Shown here: positions 17,284 to 26,719 of the stretch, piece after piece
How positions within the stretch are numbered: position 1 is the first letter of the stretch
Layout of the letters: every line of letters begins with the position of its first letter
NCBI GenBank assembly: GCA_017303635.1
Contig: JAFLCG010000003.1
Span: 62,001-126,000, forward strand
Reading direction: 5' to 3'
Length of the DNA stretch: 64,000 nucleotides
Source of the DNA: Anaerolineae bacterium
GTDB taxonomy: Bacteria > Chloroflexota > Anaerolineae > Aggregatilineales > Phototrophicaceae
Notes under the pieces: generated by a model
What the model saw: only the letters and a program-made list of their open reading frames with translations
Databases searched by the model: none
Told to the model about the DNA's origin: nothing
Program-made: the position numbers and the translations under genes

Positions 17284-17428
17284 TTTGTCCAACCGAATGC
17301 GTTGCTTTGGACAAGCCGGGCCACACATCCTATTCCCCTTAAGTGAATTTAACGTTTGTTATACACTCGTTGACAGAGCCGTATCCCTTGATTTACCTCC
17401 CCTGAATTTGAAGTCTCAATCCAGTGCG

Positions 17429-17444
17429 TGTGGAACGTTCCACA
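17429..17444. promoter_or_regulatory. Perfect 16-bp palindrome upstream of the siderophore operon
   Basis: TGTGGAACGTTCCACA is self-complementary and lies 120 bp before the binding-protein start. It is a candidate operator for a dimeric regulator. It does not resemble the usual Fur or IdeR 19-bp boxes, so an iron link is inferred only from position. Confidence 0.5.
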
Positions 17445-17564
17445 GGGAAAGTTAGCCCTTAACCCGCTATGTGGACTTGGCTTGGCACTTTCCCCTATGC
17501 TGGACGGGCAATGGTCGTTATTCCCACATCCCAATTCGAGCTTCAACTCCCAGGAGATCTACTG

Positions 17565-18548
17565 ATGAAGCGGCAGTTCACGATTAGCCTGTTCCTTATT
17601 TTGGCTCTCCTCTTGCTGGTGGCCCCCGCTGCCGCGCAGGATGACTCACCGTTCCCGCTGCGTGTCGAGCATAAATTCGGCACGACCGAAATCAGCGGCA
17701 TGCCAGAGCGCGTCGTCGCTATCGGCTACACCGAGCAGGATTTCCTGCTGGCGCTGGGCATCACCCCGGTGGCAGTCCGGTACTGGTACGGTGATGAAAC
17801 CAACGCCATCTTCCCGTGGGCGGAAGATCGGGTTGAAGGTGAACATCCCACCGTCCTGAACATGACCTACGGCAGCCTGAATTATGAGGCTATTCTGGCG
17901 CTGGAACCGGATGTGATCAGTGCCGTCACTGCCGGAATTACGGAAGAAGAATATGCGCTGCTTTCGCAGATTGCCCCGACGATCGCTCAACCAGACGGCT
18001 ACATCGATTTTGGCATTCCCTGGGAAGCCACCATGCAGACGATTGGCGATGCTTTCGGCCTGCATGATGAAGCCGAAGCGATCATCACGGATGTGCAAGA
18101 TTTGTTCGCTGAAACCCGTGAAGCCAACCCGGCTCTTGAAGGCAAATCGGTGGCTGTAGCTTACTACTTCAACGGTGCTTTTGGCTTCTATACTGCACAG
18201 GATACCCGTGCCCGCTTCTTCACCGACTTAGGCTTTGTAGTGCCTGAGGAAATGGTCGAACTGGCCGGTGAAAATTTCTATGCGAACGTCAGCGCCGAAC
18301 GGATGGACCTGATCGACCAGGATCTGATCGTCATCGTCAACCTCCAGTTCATCGAGGGCGGGCGGGAAACCCTGGAAGCTGATCCGTTGTTCAGCCAGTT
18401 GGAAGCGGTGCAGGATAGGCGGGTCGTGTATTTTGAACTGGATGCGGAAAACGCTCTGGGCTTTAGCTCGCCATTGAGCCTGCCGTTTGCGCTAGAGGCG
18501 GCGCTGCCCCAATTGCAGGCGATCTTCGGCGAGGCGGCTAGCAGCTGA
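17565..18548 (+). CDS. Ferric-siderophore ABC transporter, substrate-binding protein
   Basis: 327 residues from ATG 17565 (AGGAG eight bases upstream). Signal peptide with hydrophobic FLILALLLLVAPAAA then QDD. Class III binding-protein features: PERVVAIGYTEQDFLLALG, YEAILALEPDVISAV and AFGLHDEAEAIITDVQDLF, as in FepB/FecB/FhuD homologues. It should capture a ferric siderophore outside the membrane. First gene of a five-gene operon with two FecCD permeases, an ATPase and an FhuF-like reductase. The intergenic palindrome upstream may control it. Confidence 0.92.
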   Translation: MKRQFTISLFLILALLLLVAPAAAQDDSPFPLRVEHKFGTTEISGMPERVVAIGYTEQDFLLALGITPVAVRYWYGDETNAIFPWAEDRVEGEHPTVLNMTYGSLNYEAILALEPDVISAVTAGITEEEYALLSQIAPTIAQPDGYIDFGIPWEATMQTIGDAFGLHDEAEAIITDVQDLFAETREANPALEGKSVAVAYYFNGAFGFYTAQDTRARFFTDLGFVVPEEMVELAGENFYANVSAERMDLIDQDLIVIVNLQFIEGGRETLEADPLFSQLEAVQDRRVVYFELDAENALGFSSPLSLPFALEAALPQLQAIFGEAASS

Positions 18549-18560
18549 TCCTGACCCGAG

Positions 18561-19604
18561 ATGACTGTCCACACCAACCGCGTATCCGCAACTGAAAACC
18601 GACTGATCAGCGCCCGGGGATGGCTCCTCCCCGGGCTGCTGGTGTGTCTGGTCGCACTGGCTCTGGCGCTCCTATGGAGCATCACGCTGGGGGCGGCCGA
18701 GATCACCCCACAGGTGGTCTATGAGGCGCTATTGCACTATGACGCGGAAAACTACGACCACCTCATCATCCAGACGGTGCGCCTGCCGCGCGTGTTGGCA
18801 GGGGCCGTGGTCGGCGCAGCCTTAGCGGTAGCAGGTGCCATCATGCAGGGTTTAACCCGTAATCCGCTGGCGGACGCGGGTTTACTGGGGATCAACGGCG
18901 GGGCTGCCTTCGCGGTTGTGGCAGGGGTCACCCTGTTGGGTGCGCTGCCGTTGTGGGGTTACGCAGTGCTGGCCTTCGGCGGCGCTGGCGTGGCCTCGGT
19001 GATCGTCTACGGAATCGGCTCGATGGGGCGCGGTGGGGCGACGCCTCTCAAACTGACCCTGGCCGGGGTGATTGTTACAGCCTTCATCAGTTCTTTTACC
19101 ACCGCCCTGCTGCTGATGAATGAAGAAACGCTGGAACAAGTCCGCTTCTGGACGGTCGGCGCCCTGGCTGGCAGAGAGATGGCTTTGTTCCTGCAAACGG
19201 CCCCTTTCATGCTTGTCGGATTAGCCGGCGGGCTGATCATGAGCCGCCAGATTACGACCATCAGCCTGGGGGAAGATGTCGCCAAAGGGTTGGGCCAAGA
19301 TACCCGCTGGATTCGGCTGGTGCTGGCGCTGTTGGTGATGCTGCTGGCTGGTGGCGCGGTGGCCCTGGCCGGGCCGATTGGTTTTATCGGGCTGGTGGTG
19401 CCGCATCTCGTCCGCCTGTTGGTCGGCATGGATTATCGCTGGATCATCCCCTATAGCGCCGTCGGCGGTGCGCTGCTGGTAACCGTGGGGGACGTGATCG
19501 CCCGCGTCATCATCCGCCCGCAAGAATTGCCGGTCGGGATTGTGATGGCGCTGGTCGGCGCACCGTTCTTCATCTACCTGGCTCGCTGGAAGGTCAAACG
19601 CTGA
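18561..19604 (+). CDS. FecCD-family iron-siderophore permease (subunit 1)
   Basis: 347 residues, about nine to ten transmembrane helices. Contains RLPRVLAGAVVGAALAVAGA, QGLTRNPLADAGLLGINGGA and a C-terminal GPIGFIGLVVPHLVR, the FecCD/BtuC signature including the segment that couples to the ATPase. Twelve bases after the binding-protein stop, and the stop overlaps the next permease start by one base (TGATG). Pairs with the following gene as a heterodimeric channel. Confidence 0.94.
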   Translation: MTVHTNRVSATENRLISARGWLLPGLLVCLVALALALLWSITLGAAEITPQVVYEALLHYDAENYDHLIIQTVRLPRVLAGAVVGAALAVAGAIMQGLTRNPLADAGLLGINGGAAFAVVAGVTLLGALPLWGYAVLAFGGAGVASVIVYGIGSMGRGGATPLKLTLAGVIVTAFISSFTTALLLMNEETLEQVRFWTVGALAGREMALFLQTAPFMLVGLAGGLIMSRQITTISLGEDVAKGLGQDTRWIRLVLALLVMLLAGGAVALAGPIGFIGLVVPHLVRLLVGMDYRWIIPYSAVGGALLVTVGDVIARVIIRPQELPVGIVMALVGAPFFIYLARWKVKR

Positions 19605-20677
19605 TGGCGAACCCTCCTGTAGAGAATCCTCGCGCCGTCTGGCAGACGATCCGCCCGCGCGCACTGCCTATCTCTTTCCGACTGGGTCGCCGTGTGATTC
19701 CGGTGGCGCTGATCTTGCTGGCGCTCGCCAGTTTGGTGTTGATCCTGAGCGTAAGTTACGGCGAGTACCCTATTCCCCCGCTGGATGTGCTACGAACCAT
19801 CCTCGGCCTAACGACTGACAATGCCCGCAACTATGACCTGGTGGTGTGGACATTCCGGCTGCCGCGGATTGTGCTGGCCTTTCTGGTGGGCGCAGCCCTG
19901 GGCGTCAGCGGAGCGTTGATGCAGGGGGTGACGCGTAATCCGCTGGCTGATCCGGGATTACTGGGGGTGAGTGCCGGGGCCAGCCTGGCCGCTTTGAGCG
20001 TGCTGCTGTATTTCGATGACGTTGCCTTGAGCCTGCTGCCGTTCGCGGCCTTCAGCGGGGCACTGCTGGCAGCACTGCTGATCTATGTGCTGGCGTGGCG
20101 GCAAGGCGGCAGCGCTACTATCCGCCTGATCCTGATCGGGATCGCTTTGGAGGCGGTGCTGGCCGCGCTCCTGAACCTGCTCATCATCTTTGCGGACATC
20201 CGTGAGGTGCAGCAGGCTTTCGTCTGGTTAAGCGGCAGCGTCAACGGACGGAATTGGGAGCATATGCAGACGTTGGGCTTGTGGCTGCTGATTTTGCTCC
20301 CAATCAGTTTTCTGGCTTCGCGGCAGTTGAATGTACTCAACCTGGGTGATGAATCGGCTCGAGGGTTGGGTCAGCGAGTGGAAGGCGCACGCCTGCTGCT
20401 GACCCTGAGCGTGGCACTGGCTGCCGCCGCGGTAGCCGTCTCCGGGACGATTGGTTTCGTCGGCCTGATCGTGCCGCATATCACCCGGCGGTTGGTCGGC
20501 CCAGCGCATGAAGGTCTGCTACCCGCCAGCGCCCTCTTTGGCGGCATGCTCCTGATGCTGGCTGATCTGATCGGTCGGTGGGTGATCGCACCGGCTGAAC
20601 TGCCCGTCGGTCTGGTGACCGCCATCATCGGCGCCCCTTATTTCCTGTATTTGCTCTATCGTCAGCGTCACGGATGA
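19604..20677 (+). CDS. FecCD-family iron-siderophore permease (subunit 2)
   Basis: 357 residues, same family as the preceding gene with a longer polar N-terminus. Shows [41 protein letters not shown] and [19 protein letters not shown]. The one-base overlap before it and four-base overlap with the ATPase gene after it indicate an operon with coupled translation. Confidence 0.94.
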   Translation: MANPPVENPRAVWQTIRPRALPISFRLGRRVIPVALILLALASLVLILSVSYGEYPIPPLDVLRTILGLTTDNARNYDLVVWTFRLPRIVLAFLVGAALGVSGALMQGVTRNPLADPGLLGVSAGASLAALSVLLYFDDVALSLLPFAAFSGALLAALLIYVLAWRQGGSATIRLILIGIALEAVLAALLNLLIIFADIREVQQAFVWLSGSVNGRNWEHMQTLGLWLLILLPISFLASRQLNVLNLGDESARGLGQRVEGARLLLTLSVALAAAAVAVSGTIGFVGLIVPHITRRLVGPAHEGLLPASALFGGMLLMLADLIGRWVIAPAELPVGLVTAIIGAPYFLYLLYRQRHG

Positions 20678-21525
20678 ACACCTTTATGACCGGTCTTGAA
20701 GTCCACCACGTCACCCTGGCTTATGAACAGGCTACCATCATTGAGAATCTGAGTTTGCGCCTGCCGCGTGGGCAGATGACGGCCCTGGTCGGGCCGAATG
20801 GCTGTGGTAAATCAACCCTGCTGCGGGGGCTTTCCCGCCTGCTCAAGCCACGCGGGGGTTCGGTACTGCTGGATGGGCATGACATCAGCTCGATGCCCAC
20901 CAAAGTGCTGGCCCGCCAACTAGGCATTCTGCCGCAGTCTCCTGTCACGCCGGAAGGTCTGACGGTCTACGAGCTGGTCGCGCAGGGGCGCTACCCCCAC
21001 CAGACCTTTTTACAGCAGTGGAGCCGTGAGGATGAACGCCTAGCCATCGAAGCGCTGCGGATCACGGGACTGACTGACCTGAGTGACCGCCCGGTCGATA
21101 CCCTCTCCGGTGGGCAGCGCCAACGGGCATGGATCGCCATGACGCTGGCCCAGGATACCGACTACCTGCTGCTGGATGAGCCAACCACATTCCTTGATCT
21201 GGCGTTTCAGATCGAGGTGCTGGACTTGCTCCATGACCTGAACCGGCAGGGCAAAACCATCATCATGGTCTTGCATGACCTCAACCAGGCCTGCCGCTAT
21301 GCTGATCATCTGGTGGCGCTGCGGTCCGGGCAGATTGAAGCCGAGGGCAACCCGGCAGACATCCTGACTGAAGACCTGGTGGAACGAGTCTTCGGTATCG
21401 CCTGCCGCATCATCCCGGACCCGGTCGCCGGGACGCCGCTGGTGGTTCCCATAGGCCGGATGAATCGCATGGCCATGACAAACACCCCTATCGAATGGAT
21501 AGATGAGGTCCAGATTCCGGCATGA
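20674..21525 (+). CDS. Iron-siderophore ABC transporter ATPase (FepC-like)
   Basis: 283 residues. Walker [11 protein letters not shown]-loop [10 protein letters not shown], signature [13 protein letters not shown], Walker B YLLLDEPT and switch His in MVLHDLNQ are all intact. Overlaps the permease gene by four bases and the FhuF-like gene by four. The start could be ATG 20689 (after MNTFM); the coupled ATG is preferred. Confidence 0.94.
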   Translation: MNTFMTGLEVHHVTLAYEQATIIENLSLRLPRGQMTALVGPNGCGKSTLLRGLSRLLKPRGGSVLLDGHDISSMPTKVLARQLGILPQSPVTPEGLTVYELVAQGRYPHQTFLQQWSREDERLAIEALRITGLTDLSDRPVDTLSGGQRQRAWIAMTLAQDTDYLLLDEPTTFLDLAFQIEVLDLLHDLNRQGKTIIMVLHDLNQACRYADHLVALRSGQIEAEGNPADILTEDLVERVFGIACRIIPDPVAGTPLVVPIGRMNRMAMTNTPIEWIDEVQIPA

Positions 21526-22340
21526 TAAAGACAACCTGGGCGCTCATGCCCAGTCTGGAAACTCTTAGTAGTCTGCATAGCTATCTCAAGGTGCGTACTG
21601 GTAGCCCAGAGGATACCGGTTGGTTTAGCAGCCTGGACTTGCTGGAGCCCGGGAGTACCCGGCTTGATGAGTTGCTGACCCAGATTATGACGGCCCGCGA
21701 GACGACTGACCGGCGCTATGGGGCCATGGCCTTCACCAACAGCTACTGGATGATGATCGCGGCGGCGCTGGGCTGCTACTATCTGGCGGAGCGCGTACCG
21801 TTCATCAGCGCCGATAACCTGCGCTTTCACTTTGATGGTGAAGGGGGTTATGTGGACGAAATCACTTTCTTAACCGGGCGCTTCTACTGCCTGCCGGGTG
21901 ATCCCGATGCAGGGGATACAGATGCAGTCTGCCTGCCCAACCGCGAAGCCCTGGCGACCACACTCCGCGATCAACTGCACGAGCATCTGACACCGGTCAT
22001 TGACCGGCTCAAGAGCCACTCCCCGCTCGGTAAACGGGCACTGTGGGCGGCGGTGGCGGATAACGCCGCGAGCATCATCATCACAGCCACCCAGCTACTT
22101 GGTCAGCCGGAACGCTGTGAGGCGGAAATCGAACACCTGCTACAGGTCGTCGGCTCCCCGCTAAAAGGTCATAGTGGAGCGCTGTGGGTGGAACATGAAG
22201 GTCAGCAGCGGGCGTTCCTCAAACGGGGGAGCTGCTGCCTTTCCTATGGGCTGCCGGCCCATTACGGCTACTGCGCCACCTGCCCGCTGCTCAGCGAAGC
22301 CGAGCGGGTTGAACGGCTCAAAGCCTATCTGCCCGGCTAG
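21522..22340 (+). CDS. FhuF-like siderophore-iron reductase (2Fe-2S)
   Basis: 272 residues. The C-terminal motif C-C-x10-C-x2-C ([20 protein letters not shown]) binds the 2Fe-2S cluster in FhuF-type ferric reductases that strip iron from siderophores in the cytoplasm. The rest is helical with [18 protein letters not shown]. Last gene of the siderophore operon, ATGA-overlapped with the ATPase gene, so import and release of iron are encoded together. Confidence 0.85.
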   Translation: MIKTTWALMPSLETLSSLHSYLKVRTGSPEDTGWFSSLDLLEPGSTRLDELLTQIMTARETTDRRYGAMAFTNSYWMMIAAALGCYYLAERVPFISADNLRFHFDGEGGYVDEITFLTGRFYCLPGDPDAGDTDAVCLPNREALATTLRDQLHEHLTPVIDRLKSHSPLGKRALWAAVADNAASIIITATQLLGQPERCEAEIEHLLQVVGSPLKGHSGALWVEHEGQQRAFLKRGSCCLSYGLPAHYGYCATCPLLSEAERVERLKAYLPG

Positions 22341-22363
22341 GCTGATGCGGCGGACGTGCTGGA

Positions 22364-23626
22364 TTAGCCGTCGCGCTGCGGCGCACGGCCAGTATAGCGG
22401 GCGCGGGGACGCAGCAGTTGACCGGACTCATACTGCTCGATGGCATGGGCTATCCAGCCTACGGTTCGGCCTAACGCGAATAAGGTCAGTGCAGAACCGC
22501 GTGGCAGCCCCAACGTCAGTTCCAGCGCCACCAATGCGAAGTCCACACTGACAAGTTTCCCGGTGAGCAATTCGCCTTCGCGGCGGGCAGCGTCGATCCG
22601 TTCACGGGCGGACGCCATGAAGGGTGTCCTGGCGGGAATTTCCTGCAACAGTCCAAGCAAGGTATCGGCACGCGGATCACCTTCGGGGTAGAGCCGATGC
22701 CCAAACCCGGGAATATCTTCTCCCCGCCGCAACCGATCCCGAAGCACCGAGCGTGCTTGCTCCGGCGAGGGAATCGACTCGAGCAGCGCCCGGACGCGGG
22801 CGGTATGCGCCCCATGCCGCACCCCGCTGAGCGCTGCCAGACCCGCCAGCACGACCGCATAAGGGGTGGCTTCGGCGGAGGCGGTGATGCGCCCGGCAAA
22901 TGATGACGCATTCAATTCGTGATCGGCACACAGCACCAGCGCCGCGTTGAGCAGGGCTACGGCATCTACTTGCCATGCTTGAGCGAGCATTTGGGCAGTG
23001 TTCCCATCTGCATCCACCCCGCGGTTTTCCGAGGTGATCACGGCAGCCGTCAGCAAGTGTAGAATGCGGGCGCCGGTCTGCGCGACCGACTCGCGGCTCA
23101 GGTCAAAAGCGCGAACATCCTCTTCCACGGCCAGCGCCAACGCAACTTGCATGGCATTCAGCGGCGGCAATCCTAAACTTCCGACCTGTGTGATGATGTC
23201 CGAGCGGACACCATCAATGGTGTCCCTACTTATTCTCTGCTCCGCTGCCGTAAAGATCTTTTGTGCTGCTGAACTATCATCGAGCCACAGCAGCGCAGCC
23301 ACCTGCTCCAGCGACCATTCCTGCGCCAGCACGGTGGCATCCAGCCCGCGATAGTACAGCCGATGCCCGTCGATCAGCGTGAGTTCGCTATCCAGCAGGG
23401 GCGATCCCCAATCCAGCGCACCGCGGGCGACCGTCGCCGGGTCTTTGCGTTCGGCTTTGCGCCGAGCGAGCGCCTCTACATCTTCGGTCAGGTAGCGCCG
23501 CTCACGGCTGGAGTCATCACTGCTTTCCGAGCGGATCAAGCCACGGCTGACATAGGCGTACAGGGTAGCGGTCTTGATGCCCAGCAGGGCACAGACATCC
23601 TCGGCAGAAAGGTAACGATCTGGCAT
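22364..23626 (-). CDS. Citrate synthase family protein with N-terminal helix-turn-helix
   Basis: About 420 residues from ATG 23626 (GAGGGG upstream). Residues 1-60 are a MerR-like HTH with DRYLSAEDVCALLGIKTATLY then AYVSRGLI, and RRYLTEDVEALARRK. The rest is a citrate synthase fold with active-site elements intact: DHELNASSFAGR (His), VRHGAHTA (His), IPGFGHRLY and SVDFALVAL (Asp). The HTH fusion is known in some bacteria, and the enzyme may also bind DNA. Divergent from the homocitrate-synthase-like gene; an inverted repeat lies between. Confidence 0.87.
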   Translation of the reverse strand: MPDRYLSAEDVCALLGIKTATLYAYVSRGLIRSESSDDSSRERRYLTEDVEALARRKAERKDPATVARGALDWGSPLLDSELTLIDGHRLYYRGLDATVLAQEWSLEQVAALLWLDDSSAAQKIFTAAEQRISRDTIDGVRSDIITQVGSLGLPPLNAMQVALALAVEEDVRAFDLSRESVAQTGARILHLLTAAVITSENRGVDADGNTAQMLAQAWQVDAVALLNAALVLCADHELNASSFAGRITASAEATPYAVVLAGLAALSGVRHGAHTARVRALLESIPSPEQARSVLRDRLRRGEDIPGFGHRLYPEGDPRADTLLGLLQEIPARTPFMASARERIDAARREGELLTGKLVSVDFALVALELTLGLPRGSALTLFALGRTVGWIAHAIEQYESGQLLRPRARYTGRAPQRDG

Positions 23627-23644
23627 AGCCCCTCGATGGATATA

Positions 23645-23660
23645 TTGATTACTCAATCAA
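23645..23660. promoter_or_regulatory. Inverted repeat between divergent citrate-synthase-like genes
   Basis: TTGATT-ACTC-AATCAA, arms 23645-23650 and 23655-23660, lies 19 bp upstream of the HTH-citrate synthase start. Six-bp perfect arms are a plausible site for the HTH domain of that protein or another regulator. A TTGACA box for the plus-strand gene is at 23663-23668 with a poor -10. Confidence 0.45.
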
Positions 23661-23731
23661 GATTGACAGTCTATATCAACATAGTTACGCTGGGAAGGAT
23701 TAGAAAAAGAAGCACCTACCTGGAGCCGATC

Positions 23732-25051
23732 ATGTCGAAGATTATGCCTGAACCGGATGCACCGGATTATTTTCCAGCCAGTTTCCCCCGCGACTCGTTC
23801 CCGCGTTATGAATGGACGACGCCCCCTGAACTACCGACTCAGGCATGGACGACCGAAACCACCCACCGGGATGGGCAGCAGGGCGGCCTACCCCTGACTA
23901 CCGAGCAAAGCCTGAAAATCTATGACATCCTGTGTGCATTCACAGGCAGCAGCGGCGCGATCCGGCAGGCGGAATTCTTTGTGTACCGTCCGGCGGACAA
24001 GGCTACGCTGGAAGGGGCGCTGGAACGCTGGCGAGGTGGCGCACCGATTGAGCCGACGACCTGGATCCGGGCAGCGGCTAAAGATGTTGAACTGATCAAA
24101 GCGTTGGGTGTGCGGGAAACCGGCATGTTGGCATCCGCTTCGGATTACCACACCTTCCACAAGTTCAAGCCGGGGGGACGTAACCAGGCCGCCGAAACCT
24201 ATCTGGAAGCTGTACAGCGGGTGGTGGATGCCGGGATTCGCCCACGCCTGCATCTGGAAGATGCTACCCGTGCCTCACTCTATTTCATCCTGCCGTTTGC
24301 CGAGGCTGTCTGGCGCATTTGCGAGCCTGTTGGCCTGCGACCGAAGTTCCGGGTGTGCGATACGATGGGGCTAGGCCTGCCGTATGAGGATGTGAGCTTG
24401 CCACGCAGCATCCCCGGCATGATCCGGGCGCTGCGGGCGGCGGGTGCCGATTCCACCGAGTTGGAATTTCACCCGCACAATGACACCGGATTAGTGGTCG
24501 CCAACTGCCTGGCAGCGGTGCGGGCAGGCTGCGCGGTCATCAATGGCACGTCGCTGGGCAAAGGCGAACGCACGGGCAACGCGCCGCTGGAACAGGTGCT
24601 GCTGCACCTCAGCGGTATGGGCTACTTCAGTGACTCACAGCCAGATTTCACCGCACTCAACGCACTGGTGGATCTCTATGCAGACATGGGCGAGGCGATC
24701 CCGCCCAAGTACCCGCTGTATGGGCGGGATGCCCACCGGACTCGCGCCGGGGTTCACGCCGATGGCCTGAACAAATTCTGGTGGATGTACGCACCGTTCA
24801 ATGTGCCAGACCTGCTCGGTCGCCCGCTAGAAGTCTCGCTGACCAAAGACTCGGGCATCGCCGGGTTGATCTTCCTCATTCGCCAGCACCTGGGGTTAGA
24901 TCTGCCGAAAGATCACCCGTCAGTGCAGGAACTCCATCAGCAACTCCTGGCCGAGTTCGACGCAGGTCGGCAGACCAGCATCGAGTGGGAGGAAATCGCT
25001 GACCGGGTACAGGCGGCACTGGCAGAACAACCGATGCCTGAAGGAGTGTAG
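23732..25051 (+). CDS. Homocitrate / isopropylmalate / Re-citrate synthase-like enzyme
   Basis: 439 residues from ATG 23732 (GGAG six bases upstream); the frame is open further upstream but antisense to the HTH gene. DRE-TIM metallolyase fold: TTHRDGQQ at the end of strand 1, HLEDATRASLYFILPF, VCDTMGLGLP and metal-binding HPHNDTG, plus GTSLGKGERTGNAPLEQVL. These enzymes condense acetyl-CoA with a 2-oxo acid. The sequence lacks the C-terminal LeuA regulatory domain, which fits homocitrate or Re-citrate synthases. Divergent partner of the HTH-citrate synthase; the substrate cannot be read from sequence. Confidence 0.78.
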   Translation: MSKIMPEPDAPDYFPASFPRDSFPRYEWTTPPELPTQAWTTETTHRDGQQGGLPLTTEQSLKIYDILCAFTGSSGAIRQAEFFVYRPADKATLEGALERWRGGAPIEPTTWIRAAAKDVELIKALGVRETGMLASASDYHTFHKFKPGGRNQAAETYLEAVQRVVDAGIRPRLHLEDATRASLYFILPFAEAVWRICEPVGLRPKFRVCDTMGLGLPYEDVSLPRSIPGMIRALRAAGADSTELEFHPHNDTGLVVANCLAAVRAGCAVINGTSLGKGERTGNAPLEQVLLHLSGMGYFSDSQPDFTALNALVDLYADMGEAIPPKYPLYGRDAHRTRAGVHADGLNKFWWMYAPFNVPDLLGRPLEVSLTKDSGIAGLIFLIRQHLGLDLPKDHPSVQELHQQLLAEFDAGRQTSIEWEEIADRVQAALAEQPMPEGV

Positions 25052-25102
25052 CCCGTGTCTGTTTGCGGACAAATCGTTTCGTAGTTACACAGAGGTTGAA
25101 TG

Positions 25103-25127
25103 GGGCGCACGGTTTTGCGGTGCGCCC
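25103..25127. terminator. Hairpin between convergent genes
   Basis: GGGCGCAC and GTGCGCCC form a perfect 8-bp stem (arms 25103-25110 and 25120-25127) between the converging ends of the homocitrate-synthase-like gene and the SDR gene. No strong T run on either strand. Confidence 0.45.
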
Positions 25128-25143
25128 AACGTGGTGGGCAAGC

Positions 25144-25932
25144 TCAAGCAGTACGGGGTTTGACCGCATTACCTGCAATCCGTGCGGCCAAAGAACGAGG
25201 CACGAACCGAGGCAGGACAGCCAGCAGGTTATTCATGCGCCCTTCGATCACAAAACTCTGCCGCTGATCGAGGGCCGCGAGCGCAGTTTTGACCACAGCC
25301 TCCGGGGTGGCGCGTGTGCCCACCGAGGCTTCCTGTGCACCCACCGTTTCAAAGAATGCGGTCTCGGTCGCACCGGGGCAAAGCGCCATGACGTGAATAC
25401 CACGATCCCGGTTTTCCTCAGACAATGCCTGGCTGAAATTCAGCACAAAGGCTTTGGTGGCCGCATAGACCGCCATATACGGCACTGGCTGGAAAGCCGC
25501 CGTTGAACTGACATTGATAATGGTTCCGATGCCTCGTTCGAGCATACCGGGTAAGAACCAGTGCGTTAGCTCGACCAGCGCCGATATATTCAGGGTAATC
25601 TTGTCCACTTGCCGCTTCAAACCCACCTGCTCAAAGTACCCGTGGGAAGCGAATCCGGCATTATTCACCAGCACATTCACCCTGAGATTCTCGGCGACTG
25701 TACGCTGATAGAGCGTTTCAGCCGCCCGCGGCTGTGTAAGATCAATCGGGATAACACTCACATGGATAGCGTGCTGCCCGGACAATTCTGCTGCTAAGGA
25801 CTGGAGCTTCTGCTCGGAGCGGGCGACGAGGATCAAATCAGCACCCTGAGCCGCAAAGGCCCGCGCAAAGCACTCACCAATACCGGATGACGCCCCGGTG
25901 ATGAGCACCTGCTTCCCCTGATACGTGTTCAT
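25144..25932 (-). CDS. Short-chain dehydrogenase/reductase
   Basis: 262 residues from ATG 25932 (AGGAG seven bases upstream). Classical SDR motifs: cofactor loop TGASSGIG, VLVNNAGF, catalytic Ser in NVSSTAAF and YAATK. Arg at the end of strand 2 (LVARSEQKL) suggests NADP(H). Substrate unknown. 69 bp downstream of the TetR gene and preceded by the same 18-bp motif that precedes tetR, so it is probably that regulator's target. Confidence 0.9.
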   Translation of the reverse strand: MNTYQGKQVLITGASSGIGECFARAFAAQGADLILVARSEQKLQSLAAELSGQHAIHVSVIPIDLTQPRAAETLYQRTVAENLRVNVLVNNAGFASHGYFEQVGLKRQVDKITLNISALVELTHWFLPGMLERGIGTIINVSSTAAFQPVPYMAVYAATKAFVLNFSQALSEENRDRGIHVMALCPGATETAFFETVGAQEASVGTRATPEAVVKTALAALDQRQSFVIEGRMNNLLAVLPRFVPRSLAARIAGNAVKPRTA

Positions 25933-25972
25933 GACTACTCTCCTGAATATCCTGACTAAATCAACGATACCG

Positions 25973-25990
25973 ATTGGTAACAATGTTTCC
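25973..25990. promoter_or_regulatory. TetR-type operator before the SDR gene
   Basis: ATTGGTAACAATGTTTCC. Its reverse complement matches the site upstream of tetR (26646-26663) in 17 of 18 bases. The core GGTAACA-n-TGTTTCC is a near-palindrome. It lies 41 bp upstream of the SDR start. Confidence 0.72.
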
Positions 25991-26001
25991 GTATATATGA
26001 A

Positions 26002-26625
26002 TCAGACAGGTCCCAGCACATAAACTGTCACTGCCGCAACCACCGACTCATACAAGCGGATGGCCTCATCCTCCGTCAGATGTCCTCCGTGCAGGAGACT
26101 TATCACACCATGGATGGGTGCCCAGATAAGATGCACCAGCTCGGGGATAGTCCTAGTCGGCAGTTTGCCCTGCGCCTGATAGTAAGTGAGGGTCTCGATT
26201 AGCTTGCCAAAAGCGGTAGTGACTGTTGCCAAGCTCTCCTGGTCAGGCTCAAAGTGCGGAATCGCATTACCGAACATCACACCATAATAACCAGGATTGG
26301 CCTGCGCAAAGGCCCAATATGCCCGGCAGCAACCGACAATGTAAGCCCGCAATTCGCCCTCAAGCGGGACCTGCCCGATGGTATCCCGCAGTCGAGCACA
26401 GCCTTCCAGGTACAGCGCGTTCGCTAATCCATCTTTACCCTCGAACAAACTGTAAAGCACCTTAGTGGACGCGTTGAGTTCATCCGCAATACGGCGGACT
26501 GTTAATGCCTCTGGCCCCTCGGTCATGAGTAAATGATCAGCAGCTTCGACCACATTACGCCGCAGGAGATCGCGGGCATCATCGCGGACTTGTGAGTAAG
26601 CCTTATGTCGGGGTGCATCTGGCAT
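26002..26625 (-). CDS. TetR-family regulator
   Basis: 207 residues. N-terminal HTH with LTVRRIADELNASTKVLYSLF and a helical ligand domain that includes YYGVMFGNAIPHF and WAPIHGVISLLHGG. Same strand as, and just upstream of, the SDR gene. Two copies of an 18-bp operator-like sequence, one before each gene, indicate it represses itself and the SDR. The ligand is unknown. Confidence 0.88.
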   Translation of the reverse strand: MPDAPRHKAYSQVRDDARDLLRRNVVEAADHLLMTEGPEALTVRRIADELNASTKVLYSLFEGKDGLANALYLEGCARLRDTIGQVPLEGELRAYIVGCCRAYWAFAQANPGYYGVMFGNAIPHFEPDQESLATVTTAFGKLIETLTYYQAQGKLPTRTIPELVHLIWAPIHGVISLLHGGHLTEDEAIRLYESVVAAVTVYVLGPV

Positions 26626-26645
26626 AATCGCTGTAAATGCTCTTC

Positions 26646-26663
26646 GGAAACAGTGTTACCAAT
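26646..26663. promoter_or_regulatory. TetR-type operator before tetR
   Basis: GGAAACAGTGTTACCAAT, 20 bp upstream of the tetR start, equals the reverse complement of the SDR operator except at one central base. Shared non-coding 17/18 identity at the two start regions supports a common repressor site. Confidence 0.72.
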
Positions 26664-26719
26664 AAAATACGACGAAACCGATCACCTGTCAAGATGATCT
26701 CTTCAAAGTCAGGTCGGCG

